Shown: in pieces, positions 1-12,400 of the stretch
How the letters are laid out: each line of letters begins with the position of its first letter
Position numbering within the stretch: position 1 is the first letter of the stretch
Source of the DNA: Histoplasma ohiense
Taxonomy: Eukaryota > Ascomycota > Eurotiomycetes > Onygenales > Ajellomycetaceae
Assembly (NCBI GenBank): GCA_017607445.1
Contig: JAEVHH010000001.1
Coordinates: 1,860,001 to 1,924,000 of the forward strand
Direction: 5' to 3'
DNA: 64,000 nt
The notes under the pieces: model-generated
Told to the model about the DNA's origin: nothing
Database searches by the model: none
What the model saw: only the letters and a program-made list of their open reading frames with translations
Made by a program: the position numbers and the translations under genes

Positions 1-1783
1 TTCGAGCTAAAGAATGCTCATCATGCAAAAGCCGCCGCCGAGAATTTGCGAGGTTCCATTTTTGTCTATTCAAGGCCCGATCGATACCAGCGTATAAGAA
101 ACGAAATAAAATGTTACATAACGCCCAGCTCTTTTTTGTGGTTTACTCCCTTCGTCCAGGATCTCCATACTCCGGAACATCATCCGATGTATATTGCCAA
201 CTTTCCTTAATATTTGCGCTACATAAATTGCTACTATACTGACTCTATATGACTGAACGAATTCGAATTGGATTTATTGAACACCATCAGATGCCCCTTT
301 CTTCCAGCTTGGAACCACTCTCGGAACTTGTCAACGTTAACTCATTTTTATTAATGTGTTATTTTCAAACCTTTGTTCCTCTCAATATTTTATGATCCCT
401 GTTTAGCTCCTCGTTGGTTCGAGTTTTAATCACTTGCCCATATTGAAGGATATTTTGTTCCATTTTCGCCTTCGTCATCTGCGTTCCCTTTTATATATTT
501 CAACCCTTTACAATCATCGACTTCTGGCTCTTTTTTCTGAACTATATCACCGCCAAGAACATGGTTTATCAGCTCATTGGAGTCAAAGTACCCGTTGGAC
601 CAGGAATATTTACTGCATTGCGTATTTGGTGGATTTACTATTCTTGCCAACCCCTGTAAGGGAACGGAAGATATCCGGCCAATTTCTTTTGCTTAAATGT
701 ACTCCAGCATGAACCCAGGTCCCGCTTCATTTTCCAATGGATTCTTCCCCTGTTCTATTAATACAGCTGCTATACATCTTGCCCTCGCTCCGTGTCCTTA
801 GCTGCAGGGAAAATATGTATATTAGTTTTGCCTATTAAGATATTTTTGGATTTGGCCGCTGTCACCCTTATGATCAAAAACTACTGCGTACAACACCTAC
901 TGTATTTGGCAGTGCACTCCTCCAATTTGATTTGAAATGGCCAGACCCTTGTGGCTATCGGCAGCTAGGGAGGACTGCCAAGAGCTTCCATGTCTTGGCG
1001 TTATTAAGCTTTGTAAACCTTAAATCCTTTTGAAGGAATTTTATTGGCTGTAAGGAAAATTTAGCCTCCATAACTTAGGCATTCTTGGCGCTGACTAAAC
1101 TCGGGCGACTGCCGGATCCACAACTGCCTATTCGGGACTAGAGTATCAACGGACATCAAGAACTCTCGTCCGGACTCAGACCACAGACAGGACAACCCCT
1201 CTGTTGTCTGCTTCAAGTGCTCTTGAAGGAGGGCGGTTGCAAATAACACAAAGGATAGACGGGGAACACGTACCCATCCTACAAACTGCAAATGTTTTAT
1301 GTTTTGCTTCTTGTCCGTTTCCCCTCACGGACGATCTATTTCGTTTCGGCTCGCCGCGATAGTTCCACTACCTCCGACGTTCATTTCTAGTGGCCATCAA
1401 CGTAACGCCTGATTTCCCTTTGCCCTTTTTGGCGCTTAAATCACCAAGTCGCACCTGTGCTCCCCCAGGGACGCGAAAAACCGACCCGGTTGTGGCGGTT
1501 GGTCGTCAATTTAAACGTCCTTCCCCCCCCTGCCCCAACGGCATTGGAACAGCGGCACGCGAACGGTCATTATCGCCATCACTAACATAAAAGATTTTTG
1601 GTGGAAACGGGACATTGGAATATAACAGAGTGCTGGGCAGAATTGAAGGACTTTATAAATTGCTGGATACCGATTGAAACTTCCCTTCCTTCAACCTTCG
1701 CTTGATCTGCTTTCTGCACTCAAAGCATACCGGATGTGGATGCCATTCATACACAACGCCGCGGACTGCGGGAATTGGACGTT
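1..1783. other. upstream non-coding region, no gene seen
   Basis: Open frames here are short, overlap one another on both strands and show no recognisable domain. The last few hundred bases must contain the palH promoter and 5' leader. I see no tRNA, transposon or tandem array. Confidence 0.5.
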
Positions 1784-4496
1784 ATGAGTTTTGTGGGGTG
1801 GTTGTTGTCTCGCAATGAGTCCGACCGCTCTCATTCTGTTTGCCCGGGTACCACATTAGGCAAAGGAGGTACGTAAAACGGCGCTGACCAATCTCTTTCC
1901 TGTCCGCCAGCTAAAGATGGTTTTGGTTCTCGAATTAATTTTCCTGGGTTTTTTTTTTTTTTTTTTTTTTTGTGTTAGGGACTATCCTCGTCAACGACAC
2001 TTTCATCATTACGTTAGCAGAAAATGCTATCTTCAGACCGGCGTGCACAAATGTGCCAGTCATCAACGTCGACAATCCAACCTCAATTGCAGACATAGAT
2101 GAACCCTTCTACGCATCCACTTCTCCGCAGATGTACGTCATCGCCACGGCCACAGTTATCAGTTATCTCCTTGTCATCATCCTGTTCATTACCCCGCGCA
2201 CTTTCTTCGTTGGTGGCCGAGGTGGTGGGAGCTTCCTGGGCCGACGTGGGCGGTTAGGTGGCTCGTATGGAAGCTCGTCCGTCATAGGGATTGGTGGCCG
2301 GCCGTGGCTACAGAAAGTCGCTGCCACCACCACTGCGATATCCCTCAGTATCGCAACAGCAGACTCTTTCCGTGTCGCCAAAGAGCAATATGACCGCGGA
2401 TACATGGACTCGAGCGCACTAACAGCCGAAGTTATAGGTGGTGTGGAGATTCGTGTTGTCCGCGTTATTTCGAGCACTTTTCTTTGGCTGGCACAGGTCA
2501 GACTTTGATTCGCTTGTTTCCACGCCACAAGGAGAAAGTAATCATAAAATGGACGGGTTTTGCATTAATAGTGCTGGATGTAATATTCAGCATCCTCAAC
2601 AGTTTCATCAGCCGATCACTGAACCCAAGTCGACCGAGGAATATTGTTGAGGCCATACCAGCTCTCAACTACTTGTTTGAGCTATCTTTGAGCTTATTAT
2701 ACGCTGCCTGGGTTATTTTCTATTGCCTTTCTAAACATCGCTTTGCCTTCTTCCATCCCAAAATGCGCAACATTTGCCTGGTGGCCTTGTTGTCTCTCGT
2801 TTCAGTTGTTATCCCCATTGTATTCTTTGTATTAGATCTTTCGAAACCTAACGTTGCCGGCTGGGGTGAGTATATTCGCTGGGTTGGAGCCGCTGCAGCG
2901 AGTGTGGTGGTTTGGGAATGGGTCGAACGCATAGAGGCGCTGGAAAGAGACGAAAGGAAAGATGGGATTCTCGGACGGGAGATATTTGACGGCGACGAAA
3001 TGCTGGAGGTTACTCCATCCCAGGAGGTCGATTGGCCAGGCTCACATAACGATAAATATGATGGCGGAGGAAATGAAGGTTCTGGTTCAGGCTGGGGCGG
3101 CGTCATAGGTCTAACTCATCGACCCCTGAAGACGCGAGTCACATTCCAGAGCCGCTTACCTCAAGCGCGGAGAAAAACCAGGAAGACAACGACCGCAACA
3201 ACTCCAGCGGCAAATGGCGCGTCTTCTAATGGCGGCGATGATGTCAATTCCACGCCTCCCCCAAATACAACAACCCCTGTCAGCCGAACAGACACCGTTA
3301 GTGCTGCAAGCACAGTATATCGAGTCCGCTACCATTCCGTTGGCAGCGTCACTTCAGACGGAATGGAACGGGCGCCAGATGAAGAAATTCCAAAGGAGTT
3401 TCCGGCCCCTACTCACCCACAATCTACTATTAGCAGAGATTTCTGCAGCCATTCTCCGCCAATACCAGTAATGAACTCAGGGCTCGGGTGGATAGTGCTA
3501 AATAATCCTTTTAAGAAACGACGCGGCTCTCCACCAACACAAGTAGCAACAGCTCAGGCAAAAGTGACATACCCTTTGCAATCAGGATCTGAGACCGCAA
3601 ACGGCGATGGTACGAATGACAAAACGTGGAATTTCAAATCAAAGCTTGACACAATTTTTACCTACCGCCCTTGGGACAAAGGTAAATTGTCGCGCGAGAC
3701 GGATCCTGAAGCCCCCCTACCCGTCACCGTCATCCCTGCACCCAGGAGCGCGCCCAGGGGCCAGTCACCCAGCAGGGACGATGGAGAACAGGACACATCG
3801 ACCCAAGACCAGCGCGATATAAGAAGCAACTCTGACCTCCCGGTGATGGTAATTCCACCACCGTCACGATCATCAAGGACCTGGCCACTCCCTGTTGTAG
3901 AGCCATCATCGCAGGCTGGTGAGCGAAGAAACGAATCGCTGGAAAGGGCATTCGTGGGAGATGGCGCTTCGCCTCGCCTCAGAAAGCAGACAGATACAGT
4001 TCATGTTGGAGATTCGAATGAGCTTCGTACGTCCGCCGCTATGTTGGCATCCGAAGCCACATTGTCATCGTCCATCCCGATACACCCCGTTTCTCCCAAC
4101 TCGACATCTTCAGCACAAGGTCATCGGTCGGATACCTCAATTCACCCACACTACTGGGGTGGCGGGCTAGGACGGCGAATTTCTCCTACGTCTGAAGTGC
4201 CCATATTGATAGAAGAGGAACACGCAATTATTCAGGTTGTCCGTGAGCAGTCGTCGTCTTCGTCCTTTGATGATGGGAATAGTTCCGACTCCACGTCCCC
4301 TCCTATTGAGATATCACCAGACGGTGAAAGATATCCTCATACAACTACTAACTCGACGGAGCCAGTGCCCCAGTCGTCATCTTCGGGCAGCCCGGCTGCT
4401 CATAGTCGACATATTTCCTTTTTACACCCTCTCCACGATCGAGATAACCCTCGACATCTCACCGATTCGGATCTTGGGGCACAGCAAGGGAATTGA
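1784..4496 (+). CDS. palH: PalH/Rim21-like plasma-membrane pH sensor, with apparent one-base frameshift
   Basis: Seven-transmembrane receptor of the Pal/Rim ambient-pH pathway, which signals through PalF and ESCRT components to PacC. Exons: 1784..1868 and 1979..4496; the intron has GTACGT at 1869 and a poly-T tract before its AG. The start gives a short N-terminus whose Cys-x7-GG spacing fits my recollection of PalH. Seven hydrophobic segments follow, from 'MYVIATATVISYLLVIILF' to 'WVGAAAASVVVWEW', including the family-typical 'TPRTFFVGG' and 'LIRLFPRHKEK'. The C-terminal half is a long, disordered Ser/Pro/Thr-rich tail. Odd: the frame breaks once, at 2497..2501. 'STFLWLAQ' and 'QTLIRLF' are contiguous in the family but lie in different frames here, as if one base were missing. 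No further stop occurs for almost 2 kb, so a sequencing error or very recent lesion is likelier than an old pseudogene. Expected product about 865 residues. Confidence 0.85.
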
Positions 4497-4710
4497 CACT
4501 GTTCCGCCCATAGAATTTTTGGGGATATCAAACAAATCAAAAAGAAAAAGCATGCGGGCTTCACTCCGTGGCCAGCGGCTTGAAATTTCCACCTCCTGGT
4601 TTCCTACTTCTGACGATTTGAGAAACTTTTCTTTTGCAATCATAGGATTTGCCTCCCTTTGCACATTTAGCGCGGAGTTTTCTTCCTTCCTTTCCTTTTT
4701 TCTTTCTTTC

Positions 4711-4746
<36 letters not shown>

Positions 4747-5375
4747 GAAGTTTTGGGTTTGGGGGTTGGACTTCTAGGCGGGCAAAATCATTAGGACACC
4801 ATTGGATTGTATATGTGCGATGAAGTGTTTTCTTTTCTCTTTCAGGTTGGGGGGATCGCGGGCTGGGCTTTGCGCATTTTTGGATAGAAACATGTTATTT
4901 TATCATTACATTTTCTGGTAAATTGGGTTTACACTTGACATGTATTTATTTACTTATCTACCTTGGTTATATCATTTTTTACCTCATTCTATATATGTTT
5001 TTTTAGATTTTTAGATTTTTTTCTTTTTTCCCGCTTTTATCGTTAGAAATAGACTTAAAAGAAAGAGGTCCTCTTTAGTGCCTTTGTTTTTCCTCAAACA
5101 AAAATTAGGACGATGTTCTAGCTTGACGCGATCCTTGTCAAGTGATGGCCTCCAGCTTTGTCTCCTCGTCATTTCTTGCTGCCTTTTATACCTAACCTCT
5201 GACCACCGCAAAAATCCGGAACATGCAAATTCGTCAATCCAGGAACCACCACGACAACAACCATTTCCATGACCCTCTCCTACTGTGAATGAAGCGACGG
5301 GGCTTGGTACATGCAATCCATCCCCCCCGGCCGTCCGCATCTTACGTCCATGAAACCCGTTAACAGAAAAAAAAA
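4497..5375. other. intergenic palH to F-box gene
   Basis: A pyrimidine-rich stretch (TTTC repeats and a T run, about 4680..4746) and an AT-rich segment follow the palH stop. The remainder is presumably palH 3' UTR and the promoter and leader of the next gene. No coding potential seen. Confidence 0.5.
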
Positions 5376-8019
5376 ATGACAAACGTCAACACGAACATGT
5401 TTGCAACAGCTGGTGTTGATCTTGCCCTTGCCGGCCAGCAACCCGGACTCTTGACCCTGCCTTTGAACATTATCGCTGTGCTTGTGGCGCATGTAAGTGT
5501 CTATTGGTGTTGTTTTTCATTTGCAATACCCCCTTCCTCTCTTTTCGATCTCGAGACACCTTGTATACTAACCCTGAAATCTTCCTCCTCTCCCTGCAGT
5601 TGGACAGTGTTGCAGACCTCGCTCGCCTTTGCCGTACATGTCGGGTGTTGAACTATATGGCTCTCCCACAGCTCTACAAAGACCTTACGCTTACGTCGTA
5701 TGATAAATTCCGATACCGCGACGAATTTGTGGAAGGATGCGGCAGTGGTAGCCCATTTTCCATGGCCCTCAATGCGGTGGTGACCCGAAACGTGGGTGGG
5801 TTAGTTCGGTCTCTGACGCTGCGGGGTGAGTGGAGGGAGAATGAGCTGGAAGAACATGCGAGAGTCGGGAGGGTGCCGGATTCGTCAATGATGCTGAATA
5901 TCGTGGTGAGGGCGGCGGTGGATAAGATGCCTGGGTTAGAATCTGTCAGGTATGGATGGAGTTCTCCCGCCGATGAACCTCAATATGGGAAGCAGAAGAC
6001 GTAGATATGCTGATTGCGATTGACATATTTTGTTTCTGGTGCGGAAAAAATAGCTGGGAGCTCAATACAAAAATGTTGCAGACGGTGTATCAGGGGCTTG
6101 CCCGGCTGCCCAGGCTGAAGTCTTTAACAGTACGATTCCCATCGAGTCGGCATCCTCGGCCAACTATTGTTATTCCAGCGATGCCGCATCTACGCGCGCT
6201 TAAAATCACGGATATTGATCCCCTTTGCTACCCGGATGACCTATCTACTTTACTATATCAGAGCAAAAAATTACGAGAGTTGAGGCTACACTGGTCCCCC
6301 CGGATGCAGGAAGCGCAGGAGGCGAGCGTCAATCTCACTGACTATTTTCGCAAGTGCATTGCGGCCAAATCGCCAGTGAAGCTCAAAAAGGTTGCATTCC
6401 AAAATTTATACTCGCTCCATAGAGAGGAAATCATGTCTGGCATTGACTATTCTGGGCTAGAAGACCTTACTGTATTTACTGCGCCTTTTGATACTATGTC
6501 CTTCGTGGAAAATAGCTGGCCGATGCCGACTTGGGAGCTGAATTTAAAGTCCATACGATTTGACCGTCTGGACAAACGAAGTTGCGAGTTATTAGGCAAT
6601 CTCGAAGGATTGGAAAAGTTTTATTTAGTGACTGGCATCCGAAGCCCAGGAGATTACCGCAACAGTCCTAAACACTTTTCCTTAGAGTCATCCACGATTC
6701 TGACGCCGGATTCTTCACCTGCAGGACAGAGGAGATCAGTCTCAGCTAACGACGGGACCCCAAGCTCTATCTCCAATATCGACAACTTCATACCCCAGTC
6801 ATCGCCGACGGTATTGAATTTTCCACTCCACGTCCGTGACACACTTTTTCAAGTAATAACATCCGGTCTTGGGTCCACGCTCCGGCACCTTCTCCTCCCT
6901 TCCCGATGGACTCTACCTCCATACCTAATTGCACGACTGGTGCGCGCATGTCCGCAGTTAGAACAACTTGCTCTAGCAACCGAGATGACCAGCATGGAGA
7001 CTCTCAGCTTGCTCCTCCCATTTTTGCGAAAACTGGTTGCTCTTCGATTGCTTATCCCCACTCCTTATTCCTCCTCGGACCCAAATGATGCCCATTTATC
7101 ACCTCCGAATGCCGCTGTTAACACCAATGGACGACAGCCTCCAGAAATTAATGCGCGCTCAATCGCTGAAGTGGTTGATATGGACGATTGCATCCACAAC
7201 GAAGTAATGGGCGTGTCGCTCGCGGACATGGAGATTTTTGGAACACTAAAGATAATCGGGCTGGGCTGGAAAGCGTGGGAGTTGGGCGCACTATATACAA
7301 TTCCTGCATCCAAGGCCACTCAAGCATTCCTCTTGAGAGACGAAAATGCAATTGCATTGAAATATCATTCTGCGCCAGACGATCTTTCGGACGATCAATT
7401 GGTGGAGGTGAGATTTTCGATTCCAGAATCCATTCTGCGACACCGGCAGGCATCATTGAACGCTTGGCCGACTACTTCTTCCCCGCGAGGAAAGCGGAAA
7501 CGGCGATCATATAGTAGCGATCTCAATGGCGATAGTAGCATTAACAACCACAGCCCGGTTCCTAACCCTAATAACCACCAAAATACGCTCTCATCCCCTT
7601 CACCCCCAACCACCTCAACCTCGACAACAAACCCCAATCAGCAAATCCCACCCTCCCCATCCGGAGCTTCCTCCGTGTCCACAATGACAACAACAGCCAC
7701 CAGCCCGTCCACCGAGCCCCAAGCCCAGGTCCCAGGCCACAGCCCTAACCCCCCTCCCATCTCGGCCAAACCATCCCTAACACAACCTCCCATACAACAA
7801 CCCCCACCTCCATCTCAATCCGGCCACACTCTTACTTTCCCTTGCGGAGACAAACCCATGTCTAAGTCTAACGATACCATGAGGGACGTAATACAGTGCA
7901 TAAACTTCAAGGGGCTATCTGGGGGAGGAGATGTGCTTTACCGGCGGCGGGTTAAGCGGGTGGGGTGGGAGGTGCTGAAGCACTGGGAAATCTGGGGCCT
8001 GGATGTTCAGGAGATCTGA
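5376..8019 (+). CDS. F-box/leucine-rich-repeat-like protein
   Basis: Exons 5376..5492, 5600..5949 and 6054..8019 give 810 residues. Both introns (107 and 104 bp) are GT-AG and keep frame. The N-terminus 'LPLNIIAVLVAHLDS' followed by 'LCRTCRVLNYMALPQLYKDL' fits an F-box-like helical motif that would bind Skp1 in an SCF ubiquitin ligase; this is a family inference. Residues about 140 to 480 contain Leu-rich segments such as 'LPRLKSLTVRF', 'MPHLRALKITD', 'LRELRLHW' and 'CPQLEQLALA', consistent with degenerate LRRs for substrate recognition. After 'SPRGKRKRRSYSS', a possible nuclear localisation signal, comes a Ser/Thr/Pro/Asn-rich low-complexity stretch and then a short conserved-looking end, 'RVKRVGWEVLKHWEIWGLDV'. 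The substrate is unknown. Confidence 0.8.
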
Positions 8020-8343
8020 GGGGAAATCTCGTTTGGAGAAAGAGAAAAAAGTTGATACATATGTGTGTATGGCAACCCCCCACTTTCTTTTCTTTGCCAC
8101 AAAAAAGGGGGGGTTACTGTGATTGTAGTGGGGGTTTGCAAATAGCAACCAATACTTATGGCCAGGGCACTGTATAAGGACGGAGGCGAATATATGAGTT
8201 GTTCGCCCTTTTCTCTGTTCGGATTTGTCTTTTGATTATTCTTCTTGGAGTTTTGGTTTTGCGGACATTGAGTTGGCCAGTGGCCTTGACATCAATGTGT
8301 TATTTTGTTATTTATATCAACCAGGGTGTTTTTTGATTGGCTT

Positions 8344-8375
<32 letters not shown>

Positions 8376-9421
8376 CCCGGCCCGCTCTTTACATTTCATT
8401 TGAACCTATTTATTTATTTTTCTGTTTTTGCTTCACACCCGGGCTGAAAGTGAGTTTCGAATGCAATATAGAAAGTTTGATATCTTGAGTTCGTGCGAAG
8501 TGTGCGTGCGTGCCAGGAAGCAGTAAAGGGTAGTAGTTAGGATGTTGAATGGAATATATATTGAGAGAGAGAGAGAGTGTGTGTGTGTGTGTGTGAGGTT
8601 GTTTTAAGGACTGTTGATGTAGCAGTTGCTTTGATGGAGGGGAGACAAAACTGACGTTAACATAAGCCCGTTGTCTCCTACATACAGCCTCCAAATTCTC
8701 AAATTCTGCAGGCCAAAATAACTAAAGGAACAACAAAAAATATGGCCATGGCTGTGGATATATAATTTATGCTTGATGCTTGTTTGTGTACAATATTGTA
8801 TAATAGATAGACATCAGCTAAATATGCAATAATTTCATACATTTACATACGTACGGTACATATATATGGAAAATAGGTAAATAGATAGCAAACGGATATC
8901 AAATATCCATGATCCCACTGATCTGTTGATCAGTCAAAAGATACCCAACAAGAGTGTAAGGCAAACACACACACTCACAAAAAGGTGGGGAGGGATTCAT
9001 AAAGCATATTATGACACGGTCACCAAAAAACAAAAAGGAGAAGCCAAACCGATATTTTTTGAGGAGCCAAACACAATACAGTAATGGAGAAGTAAGGTAT
9101 AGCAAGCAGTATGTCAGTAACGTCAAGAGAATAATATAGAGAGAAAACCAATATATCGCAAAGTATCCAATTTCGAAATCAGAACCAGAACCAGGGCTTA
9201 TTAAAAAGAAAAAGAAAAAGAAAAGAACAGATAGACCAAACCACCCAATCACGAAACCCCTATCCAAAGGAAAAAGAAGAAAGAAAGAAAAAACTCCGAT
9301 ACCCAACCCACCCATCTCCTAAGACACCGATAGGTAGACATAGACAGATAAGGTACGAAAATACAACCGCACCAAATGGGGTAAAAAAATACAAATGTAA
9401 TTATAAATCAAAAATCCAGAC
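8020..9421. other. convergent 3' intergenic region with simple repeats
   Basis: This region separates the ends of the F-box gene (+) and the Zn2Cys6 regulator (-). It holds a T run of about 29 bases (8347..8375) and a compound (GA)n(GT)n microsatellite. The remainder is AT-rich, probably long 3' UTRs. No gene seen. Confidence 0.55.
8563..8595. repeat. compound (GA)n(GT)n microsatellite
   Basis: Uninterrupted GA dinucleotides switch directly into GT dinucleotides. A similar GA-to-GT compound tract occurs at 14090..14141. Confidence 0.9.
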
Positions 9422-12400
9422 CTACAAAAACCCACCCCCCATATCATCCTGCTCCTTCAACAACACCTCGAGCATATCAAACTCGCCCACCATCGGCCCC
9501 GTCCCGCCCAGTCCCTGATCAACCCCCATCGTCGCATTGTTGAAGAACTGATCGAGCGGCAGAGCGAACCAGTCTGATTGGCCTCCGCCGCCACCACTGT
9601 TGGTGGCAGTGGCGGCAGTGGCATTGTTATTGTTGTTATTGTTATTGTTGTTATTGTTATTGTTGATGGAGGAAGTATTGGCGCCGCCGCTGGTGGTGGT
9701 GCCGTTCGTTGCGCCGTTGGGGAGCGATGGTGAGGACCCACCGTTGTTTCCAGTGTGGTTATGGCTATTGATTACGTCGGGTGAGATGGTGTTGTTGTTA
9801 TTGGCGACTGCGGCAGCCGTGGTGGTGGGATCTGCGCCGTCGAGGTCCATCTTTAGCGAGGCGGTGCTGGGGTCGTAGTAGTTGTAGTAAACGGAGGCGG
9901 GCGGGGGCATGAAGGAGACGGTCAGGTTGGAGGAGTTGAGGGGTTGCGCGGGGATGTTGGCGAGGGGATCTGCGTGGGTGGTAGACGGATGGCTGTGGCT
10001 ATGGTTGTGGTGATGGTTGGGGTGTTGGTGGTGGGCATGGTGATGATGGTGGCTGTTTGTATCAAAGTGGAAGGGTGTGTTGGGAGAGAGCTGATGTTGC
10101 TGTTGCTGTTGTTGCTGCCAGCGTGCGGTGTTTTGGAAGTCATTTTGGCTTTGATCGAGTTGCTGGGATGAAGCGTGGCCGAGATGGTCGGGCGGATGGG
10201 GTGACTGTCGTGTCGACAGCGGTGAGGACATGAGTCCGGGTGGTTGCGCCTGCGGCTGCGGTGTTCGTTCGCGACTGCTACATTCGCCAGTGACGCGGTC
10301 TGGGGGCGCAAAGCGGAGGAACCTGTTCCGGATGTTGGAGGTTAGGAGCTGAAGGAGATCAGCGATTGTGACGCTTAGATGGACATCGTCGACTACACAG
10401 GTGCGTAGAGACTCGATAGTACGGTCTTGCAGGTCGAGGGAGATGCGGACGTCATCTTCTTTGGCACCTAGGGTGAAGGTCTGTTATGGAAGATAGATTT
10501 TGTTAGCAGTCATGAAAGCGTGATAACAAAAGCGCGCAATAAAAGGCACACTTGTTCGGGATATCGCATCGCACCTTGAGAATGAATATCATTCCAGATA
10601 AAATTCGGAAAAAAGTGCGAACTGGTGCATGTTTCAGGGAATTGCCAGGGAGAAGACCGTCAAGGACGGTTTTCAAAATCCGTCGCGAGGCGTCGACGAC
10701 CTCTTGAATATACGGTTCATTGACCTGGTACTGTTCCATGAGGACACGCCATGAAGCGGTCGCATTGGCGGCAGTGGAGGAATTTGTCTGGGCTGTTGAG
10801 TTGGGCCGCGTTGAACCCGCCGTAGATGGATGTTGAACCTCATTGCTCATTGTGGTCCATCTATCTACGACGGCTTGGAGGGCGAGGCAGTTGACATATA
10901 AACCTTGCATTTTTCCCGAATTAGTGTTGGGTGCACATCATTGACGCTAATTTGCGGGAATTTTAACACTCACGGGTATACTCGTATTCAATAGCCAGGA
11001 TATGTCGCATATGGGCAGGCACTATCAGATCGTTAGTAACACACTGCATAATGTTTTTTTTAAAAAAAAAAAAAAAAAGATATAAATATAAAAGCTCACT
11101 AGAAACCCGATCAAACTTCGTCCTAAACTCCCTCAATGACGGTATAAACTTATCAATCTGTTCCCGGTATCTTCCACTCTTAATCAAGTTCGACGTCTGC
11201 TCTTTACTCTGGAACAACACCTGGTTGCTCGTATACATGATCTTCGAAATATCCATCCAGCAATCCTGCATCAAATCAATCGATCGGTCCTCGTGGGGGT
11301 CTAGGAAGCGGCAGTCCTCTGACGATACTGGATCCATGTTTATCCCCCATTGTGGGAGCGGGAGCATGGAGGGGATCCCCAACCGCCCACTGCTCTGCGA
11401 GACATAGACGAGAATCAGCTTGCGCACGCGGCGTTTCCGAATGCGCTCGGTTGAGGACTCCGTGTTCGCGTTGTTGGACATCTGGTCGTTTTTGGGGTCG
11501 AAGACACCGAGCTCAAATGCGAGCGCTTGTGCGGTGCTGAGGAGCATCCAGGACATGCGATCGGAGCGCCAGACAGGTTCGAGCCATTTGTAGAACGCGA
11601 GACGACCCTCCGAGCTACTACCACCACCACCTCCTCCTCCGCCTCCCCCTCCCCCTCCGCCGCCCCCGCCGCCACTAATACTCTGTGCCTTGCCCGTCGT
11701 TATGGGATCGTGATCATGATCGATATTCCCCCGATTATCCACAGACTGTGTCTGGATCTGCGTCAGGAGCTGCGGATCAATATCCAAGAGTGTATTCTCA
11801 TCATCACCAGGCGGGAAATGCAAGGCGCGCGGGTGCCAGTCCGTCAGGAGCAGAAGGGCCTCGATAGTGCCCAGTGATCGCAGATTTCCGCTACTCGCAT
11901 TCGATTGGCCAGGGGCGAAGGAGAATTTGGGTATTTGGGAGGGTAAGGTGCCCCCGTCGAACTTCTCTTGGCCCCAGATTAAGCGTTCGATCATACCGCG
12001 TAGATAGGACCACAGTTTCTCGTGGATGGAGTAGGCGCGGGAATTGGCGCCGTTGCCTGTCAGGGGCATGTGGCGGGATGCGATGGTAAGCATGGTGACG
12101 GTCAGGACGGGCTCTTCGGTAAGGAGGGTTAGATGGGTTGCTGGAGAACTATAGTTTGGTATAACGATGGGACTCAAAGGGGCGAGATGCTCGTAGTAGC
12201 TGCAAAGGAAATTGGGAGGTGGGAGGGAGGCAAAGAGTCAATAAACAGTAGATATTAAAATCAAGGGATCGCAATGAATATGGATATATTTCCCCTTACT
12301 ATGCGATATATCCCATGGCTTCATCAACACTGAACCAACCGGCCCTAATAAAGCGAAACCTCGACCACACCCTCACAGCATTCACATAATCCATATCCTC

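Noticed and set aside
977..982. GCCAAG as a PacC site controlling palH
   Set aside because: A single hexamer some 800 bp upstream is expected by chance, and palH is not generally described as strongly PacC-regulated.
2484..2500. Intron explaining the frame change in palH
   Set aside because: The conserved residues on either side are adjacent, leaving at most five bases; no intron can fit.
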